The translations under genes and the position numbers were made by a program. From the NCBI RefSeq assembly GCF_047528295.1, contig NZ_CP180001.1, positions 2,294,001 through 2,358,000 on the forward strand: DNA of 64,000 nucleotides, in the 5' to 3' direction. The notes under the pieces are model-generated. The model ran no database searches, was not told the DNA's origin, and saw only the letters and a list, made by a program, of their open reading frames with translations. This DNA is from Peptacetobacter sp900550335. GTDB lineage: Bacteria > Bacillota > Clostridia > Peptostreptococcales > Peptostreptococcaceae. Shown in pieces: positions 51,608 through 61,639 of the stretch; position 1 is the first letter of the stretch; each line of letters begins with the position of its first letter.

Positions 51608-52681
51608 ATGAGAAAATCAGCTCCACAAATTGTTGTGCTAATAATATTATTGGTAGCAGGATATTTTATCTTTAGACCTAATATGGACGAAAATTACTCA
51701 CAGACAAACTATTATCTAGGAACTGTGAACACCGTTACAGTATACGGAAAGAAACAAAATAAAGCCTCTGAAATTCTTAAAGGATGCGACGATGTTGTAA
51801 AGAATGTCGACAACCTTATGAGTACAGAAATTCCTGGAAGCGATGTTTCTAAAATAAATAAAAATGCTGGAATAAAGCCTGTTAAAGTATCAGAAGAAAC
51901 TTATGAAGTTGTTAAAGAGGCTATACACTACTCAAAACTATCTGATGGTAATTTTGATGTAACAATAGGGCCTGTAAGTGATCTTTGGTCTATAGGAAAA
52001 GAGGATGCCAGAGTCCCTGAAAAATCTGAAATAGATACACTCCTACCTTTGATAGACTACAAAAATGTAGAAGTTAAGGAAATTAAGTTAGAATCTGACC
52101 AAGATGGTGACGGTAAAAATGAAACTTTTGATAAAGAGTTTACTGTTTTCTTAAAGAAAAAAGGTATGAAAATAGATTTGGGTGCAATAGCTAAAGGATT
52201 TGCAGCAGACCAAGTTGCACTATATTTAAAGGCTAGTGATGTTGAAAAAGCTATAATAAACTTAGGTGGAAATATCAAAACTATTGGCGATTTTAATATA
52301 GGACTAAAAAATCCTATTGAAAATGCAAATGATTCATTTGCAAGTATTAAGGTAAGTAATAAATCTGTCGTAACTTCTGGTGTTTATGAAAGATTTGTTG
52401 AAAAAGACGGCAAGAAGTATCATCATATACTAAATCCAGCAGATGGTTATCCATTCGATAATAATCTTCTTAGTGTTAGTATTATCTCTGACAAATCTAT
52501 AAACTGCGATGCCCTTTCTACATCTGCATTTGCTCTTGGACTTGAGGATGGTAAGAAGCTTATCGAGGGTATAGACAATGTTGAGGCTGTTTTCGTTACT
52601 AAGGATAAGAAGGTTTATTTGACTAAGGGATTCAAGGATGAGTTTAAGATTTTAAATGATCAGTTTAAGGTTGTGAAGTAA
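51608..52681 (+). CDS. apbE: FAD:protein FMN transferase (ApbE)
   Basis: Attaches FMN covalently to Thr/Ser of target flavoproteins such as Rnf and Nqr subunits. An N-terminal membrane anchor (about 7-22) precedes the ApbE fold with LGTVNTVTVYG, then DLGAIAKGFAADQVALYL and VVTSGVYERFVEKDGKKYHH. 357 residues. AAGGAG precedes the ATG. No flavinylated target gene is in this window. Divergent from the NusG-II gene, which may share control. Confidence 0.93.
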   Translation: MRKSAPQIVVLIILLVAGYFIFRPNMDENYSQTNYYLGTVNTVTVYGKKQNKASEILKGCDDVVKNVDNLMSTEIPGSDVSKINKNAGIKPVKVSEETYEVVKEAIHYSKLSDGNFDVTIGPVSDLWSIGKEDARVPEKSEIDTLLPLIDYKNVEVKEIKLESDQDGDGKNETFDKEFTVFLKKKGMKIDLGAIAKGFAADQVALYLKASDVEKAIINLGGNIKTIGDFNIGLKNPIENANDSFASIKVSNKSVVTSGVYERFVEKDGKKYHHILNPADGYPFDNNLLSVSIISDKSINCDALSTSAFALGLEDGKKLIEGIDNVEAVFVTKDKKVYLTKGFKDEFKILNDQFKVVK

Positions 52682-52875
52682 GGAAAGAGAATTTTTTATT
52701 ATTTTGGAATGAATTATTTTAGTTGGTTTGTTTTTTTAGATTTTAGAAGGATTTTTTTATTTTTTCCTTTACGTTTTGGCTTTTATCGGATATAATTTGG
52801 TTATATTATATTTTATCGGTTTGCCAATTTTGGCTTACATGACTTTAATTAAATAATATCATCGCACATACAGAA

Positions 52876-52899
52876 AAGAGGGCTTTAAGCCCTCTTTTT
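52876..52899 (+). terminator. terminator of apbE
   Basis: AGAGGGCTTTAAGCCCTCT hairpin followed by TTTTT. About 195 bases after the stop; the stretch between is T-rich with nothing recognised. Confidence 0.9.
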
Positions 52900-52906
52900 A
52901 TGTATA

Positions 52907-52935
52907 GAAAAAGCTGCCACGAGGGCAGCCTTTTG
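52907..52935 (-). terminator. terminator of the CWB2 surface protein gene
   Basis: GGCTGCC...GGCAGC hairpin followed on the minus strand by TTTTTCT. Confidence 0.9.
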
Positions 52936-52936
52936 A

Positions 52937-55900
52937 TTATTTACTTTCTACTGTAAGACCTTTACCATCTATATTACAGAATTCATTCCCTTTTATAAAT
53001 TTACCTTTTTTAATAGTAGTTTTAGAATCATATTTTAAAGTAGCATTATTGGTTTCAGTATTACCCCACATGTATATAGCTGGATTTTCTGACTTCTCTT
53101 CAATAGTACATCCCTCTAATTCTACACTTGCTGGGTAAGCATATGAAACTGTATGTCTGTTTCCTACCACTAAAGCTGCACGTGGAACACCGTTACCTTC
53201 TCCCCAATTTCCTTCACCTTTATAATCATCTTTATTTGTTATAATAGAGTTATTTACAATATCGGTTCTTACTAGCTTAGCCTTTCCACCTCTTACTACA
53301 ACACCTTGATAAAGTCCATTTACTTTACAATCTGTCATATTTAATTCACAAGGAACATTTACTAGTACTGGTGTTCCTACACTATCTTCAGTATTAGAAT
53401 TAAGTGTTGAATTTGTTATATTATAAATTACTCCATGTGTTGTTGTATCTTTGGCATTAGTTGAAACACAGTATCCTTTTGAATTTATTGTTGAATCTAT
53501 TATATCTGCAGTAGCATTTTTGCCAGCTAAATAGAAACCACTTCCATTTGTTGTAAGATTTACTTTTTCTAATTTTACATATCCTCCCTTTGTTACATAT
53601 ATACGAGAACTTGTTTTTATATTTGAATCTACATTAATATTTCCATTTTTTATAATTACTTTTTTACCATCACTTACTTCTTCAAAAAGCTTTTTATCTG
53701 TTACTTCTGATGTAATGTTATTATTTGCTAAATCAATTTCAACTTTACCTTTTGGAAGTTTTATTGCTTCTTTAAGTGTTATGTCATTTTTTAGTACTAC
53801 TTTATCTCCTTCTTTAGAATTCAATACAGCATTATTTAAACTTTTCTCATCTGTAACTTCAAAAGTTACTCCACTTGTTGTTAATGATTTTTTGAATATT
53901 CCACTATCACTTGCATAATCTTTATTTGTATTAGCAGAGTGATTATTAAATATAGCACCTAACTTACCTTTTACAGTTCCACCTTTTATACTTAGTTTTT
54001 TTGTATATTTCTCATTAAAGAACTGCATACGCACACCGTATCCATTTCCACTTTCTAATGTACAGTTTTCTACTTTTATATCCATATTTCTAGCATAGTT
54101 TCCTTCTATTAATAAAGCCTCTCCTGCTTCATGTATACCATCTGTATTTGGAACTAAATTATTTATACGTTCATCTGTACATGGACCAGTTCCTACTAGT
54201 TTTGAATTTGATATTACTCCATTTCCACCTTTTATACCTACAGCTGTTCCACCTGTTATTGTAGAGTCTTTAATTGATATTTTTTCACTTCCTACTGGGA
54301 AGTATACACCTACAGCCGCACCACTTATATTACATCTATCTATATTAAATGATATTCCTGTACAATTTCCATTTGCGTATACACCAAATAAATTAGCTGT
54401 TTTATCAGGTATAATATCTTCTTCTGCAAAACCTGCCATTTTTATTGTAACATCTGATAAATTAAGATTTATATTATTAGAACCCTCTGGTATAAATACC
54501 CCTACATGTCCCATATCTTGTGTTGCATCCTCATTTTTTAAAGTTCCATTTTTTATAGATACATTTAAATTAGAACCTTTTATTACTACAATATCTCCGT
54601 TCTTAGTTGTGGCATTATTTTGTGTTATCGTATTTTTATTTAAATTTATAGTTATACTTTTATCTACTTCTACTAACCCATCTACATATATAGGTTTAAC
54701 TACTGATATTGTATCTCCTTTTTCAGCATTTTTTATAGCATCTTTTAATGATGCTTCATCTTTTGCTTCAAGTAATCCAGTTGCTATTGAAACTTTTTCT
54801 GAAACCTTGTAAGAACCTCCAACAGTAACTTTTACAGTATATTCACCTTTAGCTAAATTTTCTATTTTGCAGTTTATATTTCCATTTACTACATCTACAG
54901 ATTTTTCTGTTACAACTTTTCCGTCTTTTATTATTTCTATTTTAGCATTATTATTACCCGCATTACTAACTATAGCCTCTACATTTATATCATTTCCAGA
55001 TATAGTTGCAGTTACACTTGATACGCTTGGAGATACAACTGTTCCACCTGTAGAACCACCACCACTTGGTTTATTAGTTTCTGGTTTACTAGTTGAGTTG
55101 TTTGCAACATTTCCGTTTGGAGCAGTTATTTCTACTTTACCTGTAACTGTTCCTTCTACTTTTATATCTACATTTTTATCTGTATTTATTATTATATCTT
55201 CTGTTATTGTTGCATTTGGTTTTAATACTATTTTATCGTTAGCATTTGCTTTTGCTAAAGCTTCTTTTAATTCTTCTACTGTTTCTACTTCATAAACATC
55301 TTCTTCTTCTATTTCTTTTAAGTGGTTAAATGCACCTTCGTTACCTTTTCCACCAACCTGAACTATGTTGCTTACTTCTTTAGTATTTATAACATTTACC
55401 TGTTTTGCGTTAAGGTTTTTAGAAGCTATTAATACTGGAGAAGCATTTTTAGCCGCAAGTACACCAACTGCTAATGCATCTATTAACTGAGAATCTCCAC
55501 CTCTACCATCTTTAGCTACATAAACATTCTTTAATTCTTTTCCTTTATAGAATGTTTCTATAACTTTAGCATTAGTATCATTTCTGTTTGATCCTTCTAA
55601 TCTTTTTTTACCTGGTAGGCTTGATACCATTTTGTTTGGTAATACAGTTGTTCCACCTATTAAGTATGATGCTTTTATAGCTTCATCTTTTATGAATTTT
55701 TCAGAAGCTGATAATCCTTTTTTAGGATTTGCAAGTAATATTGGCATATGTCTTTCTGCTGCAGCTGCTGCTACTGAAACCGCATCTGCTAAACCTTTTG
55801 TTCCATTTACTACTGCTATTTCTGATACATCGCTTATAGCATCTAATCTTTTAGCTATTGCTAAAGCAGTTTCTTCTCTTGTTTCACCTTTTATTCTATC

Positions 55901-56284
55901 TGGTTTTAAACCTAATTCTTTTAATTCTTTTTCTATTGAAGCTGGAAGAACTGTGTTTCCACCTATTAGTATTGCATTTTTAGCTCCTAATCTTTTTATT
56001 TCAGCTTTTACCTGATTACTTAAACCATTTTTAGAAGTTAATAATATTGGAGCATTTTTTGCAAATGCAAGTGGTGTTGCAGTTAATGCATCTGCTATAG
56101 CGCCATCATTTACTAATATTACTGTTTCTGCTGAATTCCATCCATCTTTAGATATTTTTACAGCTGTTTCTATTCTATTTTTCCCTATTAATGCTTCGTT
56201 AGTTGTTTCTGCCATTACAGGTACTACGCTTCCTGCAACCATAGTTGCAGCCATTACTGTAGCTAAATGTTTATTTGCTTTCAT
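52937..56284 (-). CDS. large CWB2 surface protein with a beta-helix C-terminus
   Basis: 1115 residues. A signal peptide (about 1-26, ending VPVMA) is followed by three CWB2 repeats (about 28-320, with RIETAVKISKDGW and ILIGGNTVLP-type blocks) that bind secondary wall polymers. A linker with GGGSTGGT and an Ig-like segment (about 405-495) precede a long repetitive region (about 500-1115) that looks like a right-handed parallel beta-helix (ITGGTAVGIKGGNGVISNS-type coils). Probably a surface adhesin or glycan-acting protein; no catalytic site identified. The ATG is 9 bases after GGAGG. Confidence 0.88.
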   Translation of the reverse strand: MKANKHLATVMAATMVAGSVVPVMAETTNEALIGKNRIETAVKISKDGWNSAETVILVNDGAIADALTATPLAFAKNAPILLTSKNGLSNQVKAEIKRLGAKNAILIGGNTVLPASIEKELKELGLKPDRIKGETREETALAIAKRLDAISDVSEIAVVNGTKGLADAVSVAAAAAERHMPILLANPKKGLSASEKFIKDEAIKASYLIGGTTVLPNKMVSSLPGKKRLEGSNRNDTNAKVIETFYKGKELKNVYVAKDGRGGDSQLIDALAVGVLAAKNASPVLIASKNLNAKQVNVINTKEVSNIVQVGGKGNEGAFNHLKEIEEEDVYEVETVEELKEALAKANANDKIVLKPNATITEDIIINTDKNVDIKVEGTVTGKVEITAPNGNVANNSTSKPETNKPSGGGSTGGTVVSPSVSSVTATISGNDINVEAIVSNAGNNNAKIEIIKDGKVVTEKSVDVVNGNINCKIENLAKGEYTVKVTVGGSYKVSEKVSIATGLLEAKDEASLKDAIKNAEKGDTISVVKPIYVDGLVEVDKSITINLNKNTITQNNATTKNGDIVVIKGSNLNVSIKNGTLKNEDATQDMGHVGVFIPEGSNNINLNLSDVTIKMAGFAEEDIIPDKTANLFGVYANGNCTGISFNIDRCNISGAAVGVYFPVGSEKISIKDSTITGGTAVGIKGGNGVISNSKLVGTGPCTDERINNLVPNTDGIHEAGEALLIEGNYARNMDIKVENCTLESGNGYGVRMQFFNEKYTKKLSIKGGTVKGKLGAIFNNHSANTNKDYASDSGIFKKSLTTSGVTFEVTDEKSLNNAVLNSKEGDKVVLKNDITLKEAIKLPKGKVEIDLANNNITSEVTDKKLFEEVSDGKKVIIKNGNINVDSNIKTSSRIYVTKGGYVKLEKVNLTTNGSGFYLAGKNATADIIDSTINSKGYCVSTNAKDTTTHGVIYNITNSTLNSNTEDSVGTPVLVNVPCELNMTDCKVNGLYQGVVVRGGKAKLVRTDIVNNSIITNKDDYKGEGNWGEGNGVPRAALVVGNRHTVSYAYPASVELEGCTIEEKSENPAIYMWGNTETNNATLKYDSKTTIKKGKFIKGNEFCNIDGKGLTVESK

Positions 56285-56299
56285 TGGCATTTTCCTCCA

Positions 56300-56590
56300 T
56301 AAGTTATTTTTCTTAAATAATAAATTTCACATCTTTTTTAGTATTTTCAAAATATTGCAACATCATTTAACAGAAAATAATACTATCAATTATATATTTT
56401 ATATGTATTAATAATATCTATAATTTTATATTAAAATTTTACTACCTTATTAAGTATTAGTTTAATATTTTTTTAACATTTCGTAATTATATGATGTTCA
56501 AAAAAAATATACCATAATGGGGTATAGAAAGAAAACATTTTTTTGTTTTCTTTTAAATGTTTTTTGAAAGTTATAAATAAAATCTATTTA
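56300..56590. other. AT-rich region upstream of the CWB2 gene
   Basis: About 290 bases with no gene. It should hold the promoter, but I cannot pick one with confidence, and no riboswitch-like sequence is apparent. Confidence 0.5.
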
Positions 56591-56630
56591 TGTATATAAT
56601 GATAAATATTTTATCTTACTTACTTAAAAA

Positions 56631-56664
56631 TAAAAGGTACCATCAAACAGACAGTACCTTTATT
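56631..56664. terminator. terminator-like hairpin
   Basis: AAAGGTAC, 13 bases, GTACCTTT with A- and T-runs on either side; downstream of the 56725 fragment. Confidence 0.75.
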
Positions 56665-56724
56665 ATCTCATATTTATTTATAATTAAAATTAACTATTTA
56701 AATTATTCATATACAACTAATAAT

Positions 56725-56928
56725 CTATTTATAATTTTTATACTTCTCAAATGTATTTCTAAATCCATGTTCCCAACTTAATCCCGACATATGTTCTGGA
56801 GAATTTACATATATGTAGTCTTCCATATCCTCTTGACCTTGATAGAATCTTGCAAATTGGAAAGCATGATATTCACCTTCTCTAATATAATAATACACAG
56901 TTTCTCTATCAAGTCCAAATTCTGTCAA
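56725..56928 (-). pseudogene. short protein fragment, probable gene remnant
   Basis: A 67-codon frame with a TTG start and no ribosome site; it is open a few codons further upstream (IYDELTEFGLDRETVYYYIR) until a TAA. The sequence is protein-like (acidic, Tyr-rich) and ends normally, so it looks like the C-terminus of a larger lost gene. I do not recognise the family. Confidence 0.4.
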
Positions 56929-57025
56929 CTCATCATAGATTTAAAACCTTCCATTAAATAAAAAACATTTCTCGCCCTCATCCCTAATAACAACAAAGAA
57001 TCAAAAATTAAAAAGCTTCCCTATG

Positions 57026-57153
57026 CAAAAAGGCAAGAAAGGTACAACTTCAGTGACTATCTGCAGACGATTTCGTCTTTAGCCTCGAACAAAGTTCGAG
57101 CTAGACGAAGAAATCGTCGAAGCCAGGAACGAAGTGTACCTTCTTGCCTTTTT
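57026..57153 (+). repeat. structured intergenic repeat, copy 7 (diverged)
   Basis: Outer arms AAGGCAAGAAAGGTAC / GTACCTTCTTGCCTT; inside, TGACTATCTGCAGA, a stem GACGATTTCGTCT / AGACGAAGAAATCGTC, then GAAGCCAGGAA. The order and words parallel GACAATCTGGAGA...GAAGCCTGGAG of the other copies. It abuts the selB stop and may act as its terminator. Confidence 0.6.
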
Positions 57154-59037
57154 CTACATAAGAACCCTTTTATTTTCGATTCTCTTTGTTATTCTATTTC
57201 TATCAAAACTTTCTAATATTATCATGCAGTTCTTTCTACTTGATCCTATTAAATCTCTATACTCTCCAAGAGTAATCTCTCCATGCTCATTAATATAATC
57301 AACAAGCATCTTCTTAGCCTTATCATAAGTTTCCATATCCATGATATATCCATCACCAAGCATAGCAACAGAATCTCCTATCATAGCATCTAGAACCTCT
57401 TTAGCTCTAACATCTTTTCCTGTTATTTCCTCTATAGTTGGAACAGATTCAAATCCGCATTTCTTAAGCATTTTCTGCATTCTGTTTCTATTTTCTTTCT
57501 GTTTTTCATTGAAAACAACTTCGAAATCTTTAAGCGAAACAATATTTCCAGCGATTTTAATAAGTCCATCACCTTCAAGTGAAGCAAGAACTATATCAAA
57601 TTCCTTTGGTTTGAATTTACTTTCAACCTTAGATTTTAACTCTTCCTTTAAAATACCTGGTTTTAATCTATTGTGTTTATGGTAATCTGCAAGAAGTTCA
57701 TTTACCTTTTCAGATAATTTTTTGTAGTGATTAATATGTATATACATACTTCCAATCACAAATATCTTACCTTCTTCAGATAATTTATCTAAAGCTTTTC
57801 TTATATCCTCTTCATGAGCACCACTATAACTCATCATATCCTTAACTGTTGGATAATTCTTAGAGTTGTGTTTTAAATATTCTTCAAGAATATCATGAAG
57901 TTCACCTTTTTCTTTAACTTTTAAAGTTTCTATTACATCTTCATCAAATCTCTTATGTTTTTTAGGTGAAGCATCTATTATAACACCACCACCTATTGTA
58001 GCCATTGGTGAATAACTTCTTACAACAAAAGTATCTCCCTTTTTAGATACTATACTTTCTTCAAGTCTTAACTGAACAAATCCACTTTCTCCTGGAGCAA
58101 TTTCTTCCTTATCAAGAGGAACTGCTCTACAAAGAATTTCTCTTGTTCCATGGTACAATCTTAATCTATCCCAATGTTTTAAAGTCTTATCTACATGTTT
58201 GATTATATTCATCTTAACATCTAGCATCATAGACTCTTCAAGTGAATCTGGAGCTGCAAGAACATCTCCTCTTCCAATCTCATCTTTTTTAACATTAGAA
58301 ATATTTATAGCTGTTCTCTGCCCAGCATAAGCAGTATTTTCATCTTCACCATGAACCTGAATACTTCTTATCTTAGCTTTTAGGTTTTCTGGATATACTA
58401 CTAAATCATCATCAACGCTTATCTTACCTTCAAGAAGAGTACCTGTAACAACAGTACCATGACCTTTTATTGTAAATACTCTATCTATATTAAGTCTTGC
58501 TGGTGAGTTTTCGTTCTTTTCTTCTATCTGCTCACTCATATCATCTAATTTCTGAATAAGCTCTGGAATTCCTCTCTTAGATACAGAATCTACTTCTAGC
58601 ATTTCAGCATCTTCAAGGAATGTACCTTTCATTCTTTCTTTTATATCTTCTTTAACTAATTCTCTAAATTCTGGTTCTACCATATCACTCTTAGTTAATA
58701 CTATTAGACCATTTTTTATATTTAGGAATGATAGTATATCTATATGCTCTACTGTCTGAGGCATTACACCTTCATCAGCTGCAACAACAAGCATTACCAT
58801 ATCTAGTCCAGATGCTCCAGCTAACATATTTTTTATAAATTTTTCATGCCCAGGAACGTCTACTATACCTACTCTCTTTCCACTAGGTAAGTCGAAGAAA
58901 GTAAATCCTAGATTTATGGAAATACCTCTTTTTTTCTCTTCATCAAGGGTATCTGTTTCTCTACCAGTTAAAGCCTTGATAAGTGTTGTCTTACCATGGT
59001 CTATATGTCCGGCAGTCCCTACTATAATGTGTTTCAT
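57154..59037 (-). CDS. selB: selenocysteine-specific elongation factor SelB
   Basis: Delivers Sec-tRNA to in-frame UGA codons that carry a SECIS hairpin. GTAGHIDHGKTTLIKALTG (G1) and VDVPGHEKF (G3) are intact in the EF-Tu-like part (1-350). The C-terminal winged-helix domains (about 370-627) bind the SECIS. 627 residues, normal. Last gene of selDAB. Confidence 0.97.
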   Translation of the reverse strand: MKHIIVGTAGHIDHGKTTLIKALTGRETDTLDEEKKRGISINLGFTFFDLPSGKRVGIVDVPGHEKFIKNMLAGASGLDMVMLVVAADEGVMPQTVEHIDILSFLNIKNGLIVLTKSDMVEPEFRELVKEDIKERMKGTFLEDAEMLEVDSVSKRGIPELIQKLDDMSEQIEEKNENSPARLNIDRVFTIKGHGTVVTGTLLEGKISVDDDLVVYPENLKAKIRSIQVHGEDENTAYAGQRTAINISNVKKDEIGRGDVLAAPDSLEESMMLDVKMNIIKHVDKTLKHWDRLRLYHGTREILCRAVPLDKEEIAPGESGFVQLRLEESIVSKKGDTFVVRSYSPMATIGGGVIIDASPKKHKRFDEDVIETLKVKEKGELHDILEEYLKHNSKNYPTVKDMMSYSGAHEEDIRKALDKLSEEGKIFVIGSMYIHINHYKKLSEKVNELLADYHKHNRLKPGILKEELKSKVESKFKPKEFDIVLASLEGDGLIKIAGNIVSLKDFEVVFNEKQKENRNRMQKMLKKCGFESVPTIEEITGKDVRAKEVLDAMIGDSVAMLGDGYIMDMETYDKAKKMLVDYINEHGEITLGEYRDLIGSSRKNCMIILESFDRNRITKRIENKRVLM

Positions 59038-59119
59038 ATTTTAATTCCTCCTAATTTCGAATCCGCTTTCTAAAATTTTACTCAAATCAGTTAAATAATT
59101 TCTTTGAATAAATTTTAGA

Positions 59120-60535
59120 CTACATAAATGCTAATTTAAGCTCATTAGCTACATCTGCAAACTCGTCTTCGAATATAGTTCTAACGTCAAGAACGTATTT
59201 ATTATCGTAAACCCTAGCTATTATATGAGAATCGCTAAGTCTTAGTTTTCTTTCTAATGTAGATACGTTCATATTGTTTGGAGTTATAGCTATTCCTCTA
59301 GATTTCATTGTTTCAAGAGGCATAGATCCTCCACCAACCTGAGATAGACATTCTTCTATATGAACATCCGCATCTAGGTTTAATTTTTCTATTTCTGCAT
59401 ATAAAAGATTAGATTTTCTTTCTAATTCTTCTATAGGCATTGTTATCATATTTAATGTAGGTATGTTTTTAACAGCTTCTTCTTCATCTAAGTACATTCT
59501 AAGTGTTGCTTCAAGTGCACATATTGTAAGTTTATCGACTCTTAGTGCTCTTGTTAGCTGATTTTTCTTCATAGCTGATATGTATTTCTTTTTACCTACT
59601 ATTATACCTGCCTGTGCTCCACCAAGCATTTTATCTCCACTAAATGTTACTATATCAGCACCCCGGTGTATTGAATCTAGTACTGTTGGTTCATATTCTA
59701 ATCCGTATTTAGATAAATCTATAAATACTCCACTTCCTAAATCCTCTATTACAGGTAGGTTATGTTTTTTACCTAATTCAACAAGTTCTGCTACAGATAT
59801 TGATTCTGTGAATCCCATTATTCTGTAGTTACTTGTATGAATTTTCATAAGTGCTCTTGTGTTTTCTGTTATAGCATCTTCATAATCTTTTAAATGTGTT
59901 TTATTTGTAGCACCTATTTCAACTAGGTCTGCTCCACTAAGTGCCATAACACTTGGTATTCTAAATGAACCACCAACTTCAACAAGTTCTCCTCTTGACA
60001 CTATAGCCTCTCCACCTTTAGCCATTGTGCTAAGAACAAGCATAACTGCTGCAGCATTATTGTTTACTACTAAAACATCTTCCGCTCCAGTTAATCTTTT
60101 TATCATATCTGTTAGATGTACATATCTTGATCCTCTTTCACCTTTTTCTAAATCATATTCAAGGTTTGAGTATCTTGAAGCTGCAGTCCATATTTCATCT
60201 TTAATTTTTTCGCTTATTAAAGATCTACCTAAGTTTGTATGAAGAACAGTTCCTGTTCCGTTTATTACCTTTTTTAAAGAAAGAGCGTAATTATCTCTTG
60301 CTTTTCTTTCTGTTTCTTCTATTACTTTTTCTATAGTAAGAGAGAATTTTTCAGCTTCCTCTTCTGTTTTTATAGCGACTATTGTCTGTCTATTTTTATC
60401 TATTACTTCTCTTATAGATTCTAGTACTATACTTCTTGGATATTTTTCTATTAATTCTTCAATTTCTTTCTGTGATAATACTTCATCTACTGAAGGAAGC
60501 ATTTTAAATAATTCTTTTTTATTCAACCTGACCAC
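59120..60535 (-). CDS. selA: L-seryl-tRNA(Sec) selenium transferase
   Basis: PLP enzyme that converts Ser-tRNA-Sec to Sec-tRNA-Sec with selenophosphate. The PLP lysine is K302 in TFSGDKMLGGAQAG. VINGTGTVLHTNLGRS near residue 91-106 is the family N-terminal motif. 471 residues. The start is given as GTG; a TTG three codons later is also possible, and neither has a strong ribosome site. Lies between selD and selB. Confidence 0.96.
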   Translation of the reverse strand: MVRLNKKELFKMLPSVDEVLSQKEIEELIEKYPRSIVLESIREVIDKNRQTIVAIKTEEEAEKFSLTIEKVIEETERKARDNYALSLKKVINGTGTVLHTNLGRSLISEKIKDEIWTAASRYSNLEYDLEKGERGSRYVHLTDMIKRLTGAEDVLVVNNNAAAVMLVLSTMAKGGEAIVSRGELVEVGGSFRIPSVMALSGADLVEIGATNKTHLKDYEDAITENTRALMKIHTSNYRIMGFTESISVAELVELGKKHNLPVIEDLGSGVFIDLSKYGLEYEPTVLDSIHRGADIVTFSGDKMLGGAQAGIIVGKKKYISAMKKNQLTRALRVDKLTICALEATLRMYLDEEEAVKNIPTLNMITMPIEELERKSNLLYAEIEKLNLDADVHIEECLSQVGGGSMPLETMKSRGIAITPNNMNVSTLERKLRLSDSHIIARVYDNKYVLDVRTIFEDEFADVANELKLAFM

Positions 60536-60576
60536 TCTTTCTTTTTAATATTTAAATATTGTTTTCCCTTATTTGA

Positions 60577-61635
60577 TTATATCACATGTATGTATTTTCC
60601 GTTTTCATATTTTTCTTTAACTTCACCTATTACTTCTGCAACTATTGAACCATTTGCAAGCATGTCTTTTACTATATCTTCTGCCTGATCAGCTCTAACT
60701 GCAACAAGTAATCCTCCTGATGTCTGAGGATCGTATAAACAGTCTTCTATACATTCTGGTACACTTTCATCCTTCATTACATCATCCTGTATATAACCCA
60801 TGTTGTTGTATGCTCCTGATGGAACTATACCCATCTGAGCCATTTCTATTGCACCTTCTAATATAGGTACATTTTTTGAATCTATTTCTATTGTTACATC
60901 TGATGCTTTAGCCATTTCCATAGCATGTCCTAATAATCCGAATCCTGTTATATCTGTTATTGAGTGTACTTCAAATTTATTAACACTCATAGCCGCATAT
61001 TTATTTAGATGTACCATTGTTTCTATTACTTTATCTACTACTTCCTGAGATACTAAATCTTCTTTCATAGCTGTTGAAAGTATTCCTGTTCCTACTGGTT
61101 TAGTAAGTATTAATTTATCTCCAGGTCTAGCAGTTGAGTTAGCCTGTACTCTATCTGGATGAACTAATCCTGATACAGATAATCCGTATTTTGGTTCTTT
61201 ATCGTCTACTGTGTGTCCACCAACTAATAACGCACCACTTTCTTTAACCTTGCTAAATCCACCTTTTAGTATTTCTGCAAGTACCTGCATATCATGACAA
61301 GATGGGAAACAAACTATATTCATAGCAACTATTGGTTCTCCACCCATTGCGTATATATCTGATAAAGAGTTTGCCGCAGCTATCTGCCCAAATATATATG
61401 GATCGTCTACCATTGGAGTGAAGAAGTCTAATGTCTGTATTAAAGCTTTTTCATCATCTAATTTGTATATTGCAGCATCGTCTGCTGTATCTAATCCTAC
61501 TAATAAGTTTCCTACTTTTTCGTTGTCATTTTTTGGTAATTGAGATAATACGTCAGCCAGAACCTCTGGCCCTATTTTAGCTGCTCAACCTCCAGCTGAT
61601 GTCATTTCTGTTAGTCTTTTATATTCTTTTGCCAT
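60577..61635 (-). CDS. selD: selenide, water dikinase, a selenoprotein (Sec at codon 17)
   Basis: Makes selenophosphate from selenide and ATP. The frame from the ATG at 61635 (MAKEYKRLTEMTSAGG) runs into TGA at codon 17 (61585-61587) and continues in frame as AAKIGPEVLADVL to the end, 352 residues. The UGA is at the catalytic Cys/Sec position of SelD. An SECIS-like hairpin follows. A gene caller treating TGA as stop would report only residues 75-352. CAGGGGG precedes the ATG. First gene of selDAB. Confidence 0.96.
61556..61587 (-). promoter_or_regulatory. bacterial SECIS-like element of selD
   Basis: After the UGA (61585-61587), a perfect 6-bp stem GCCAGA / TCTGGC (61556-61570) with a GGT loop starts 14 bases downstream. 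Bacterial SECIS hairpins show G-U in the apical loop at this distance. Confidence 0.8.
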
Positions 61636-61639
61636 TTTA

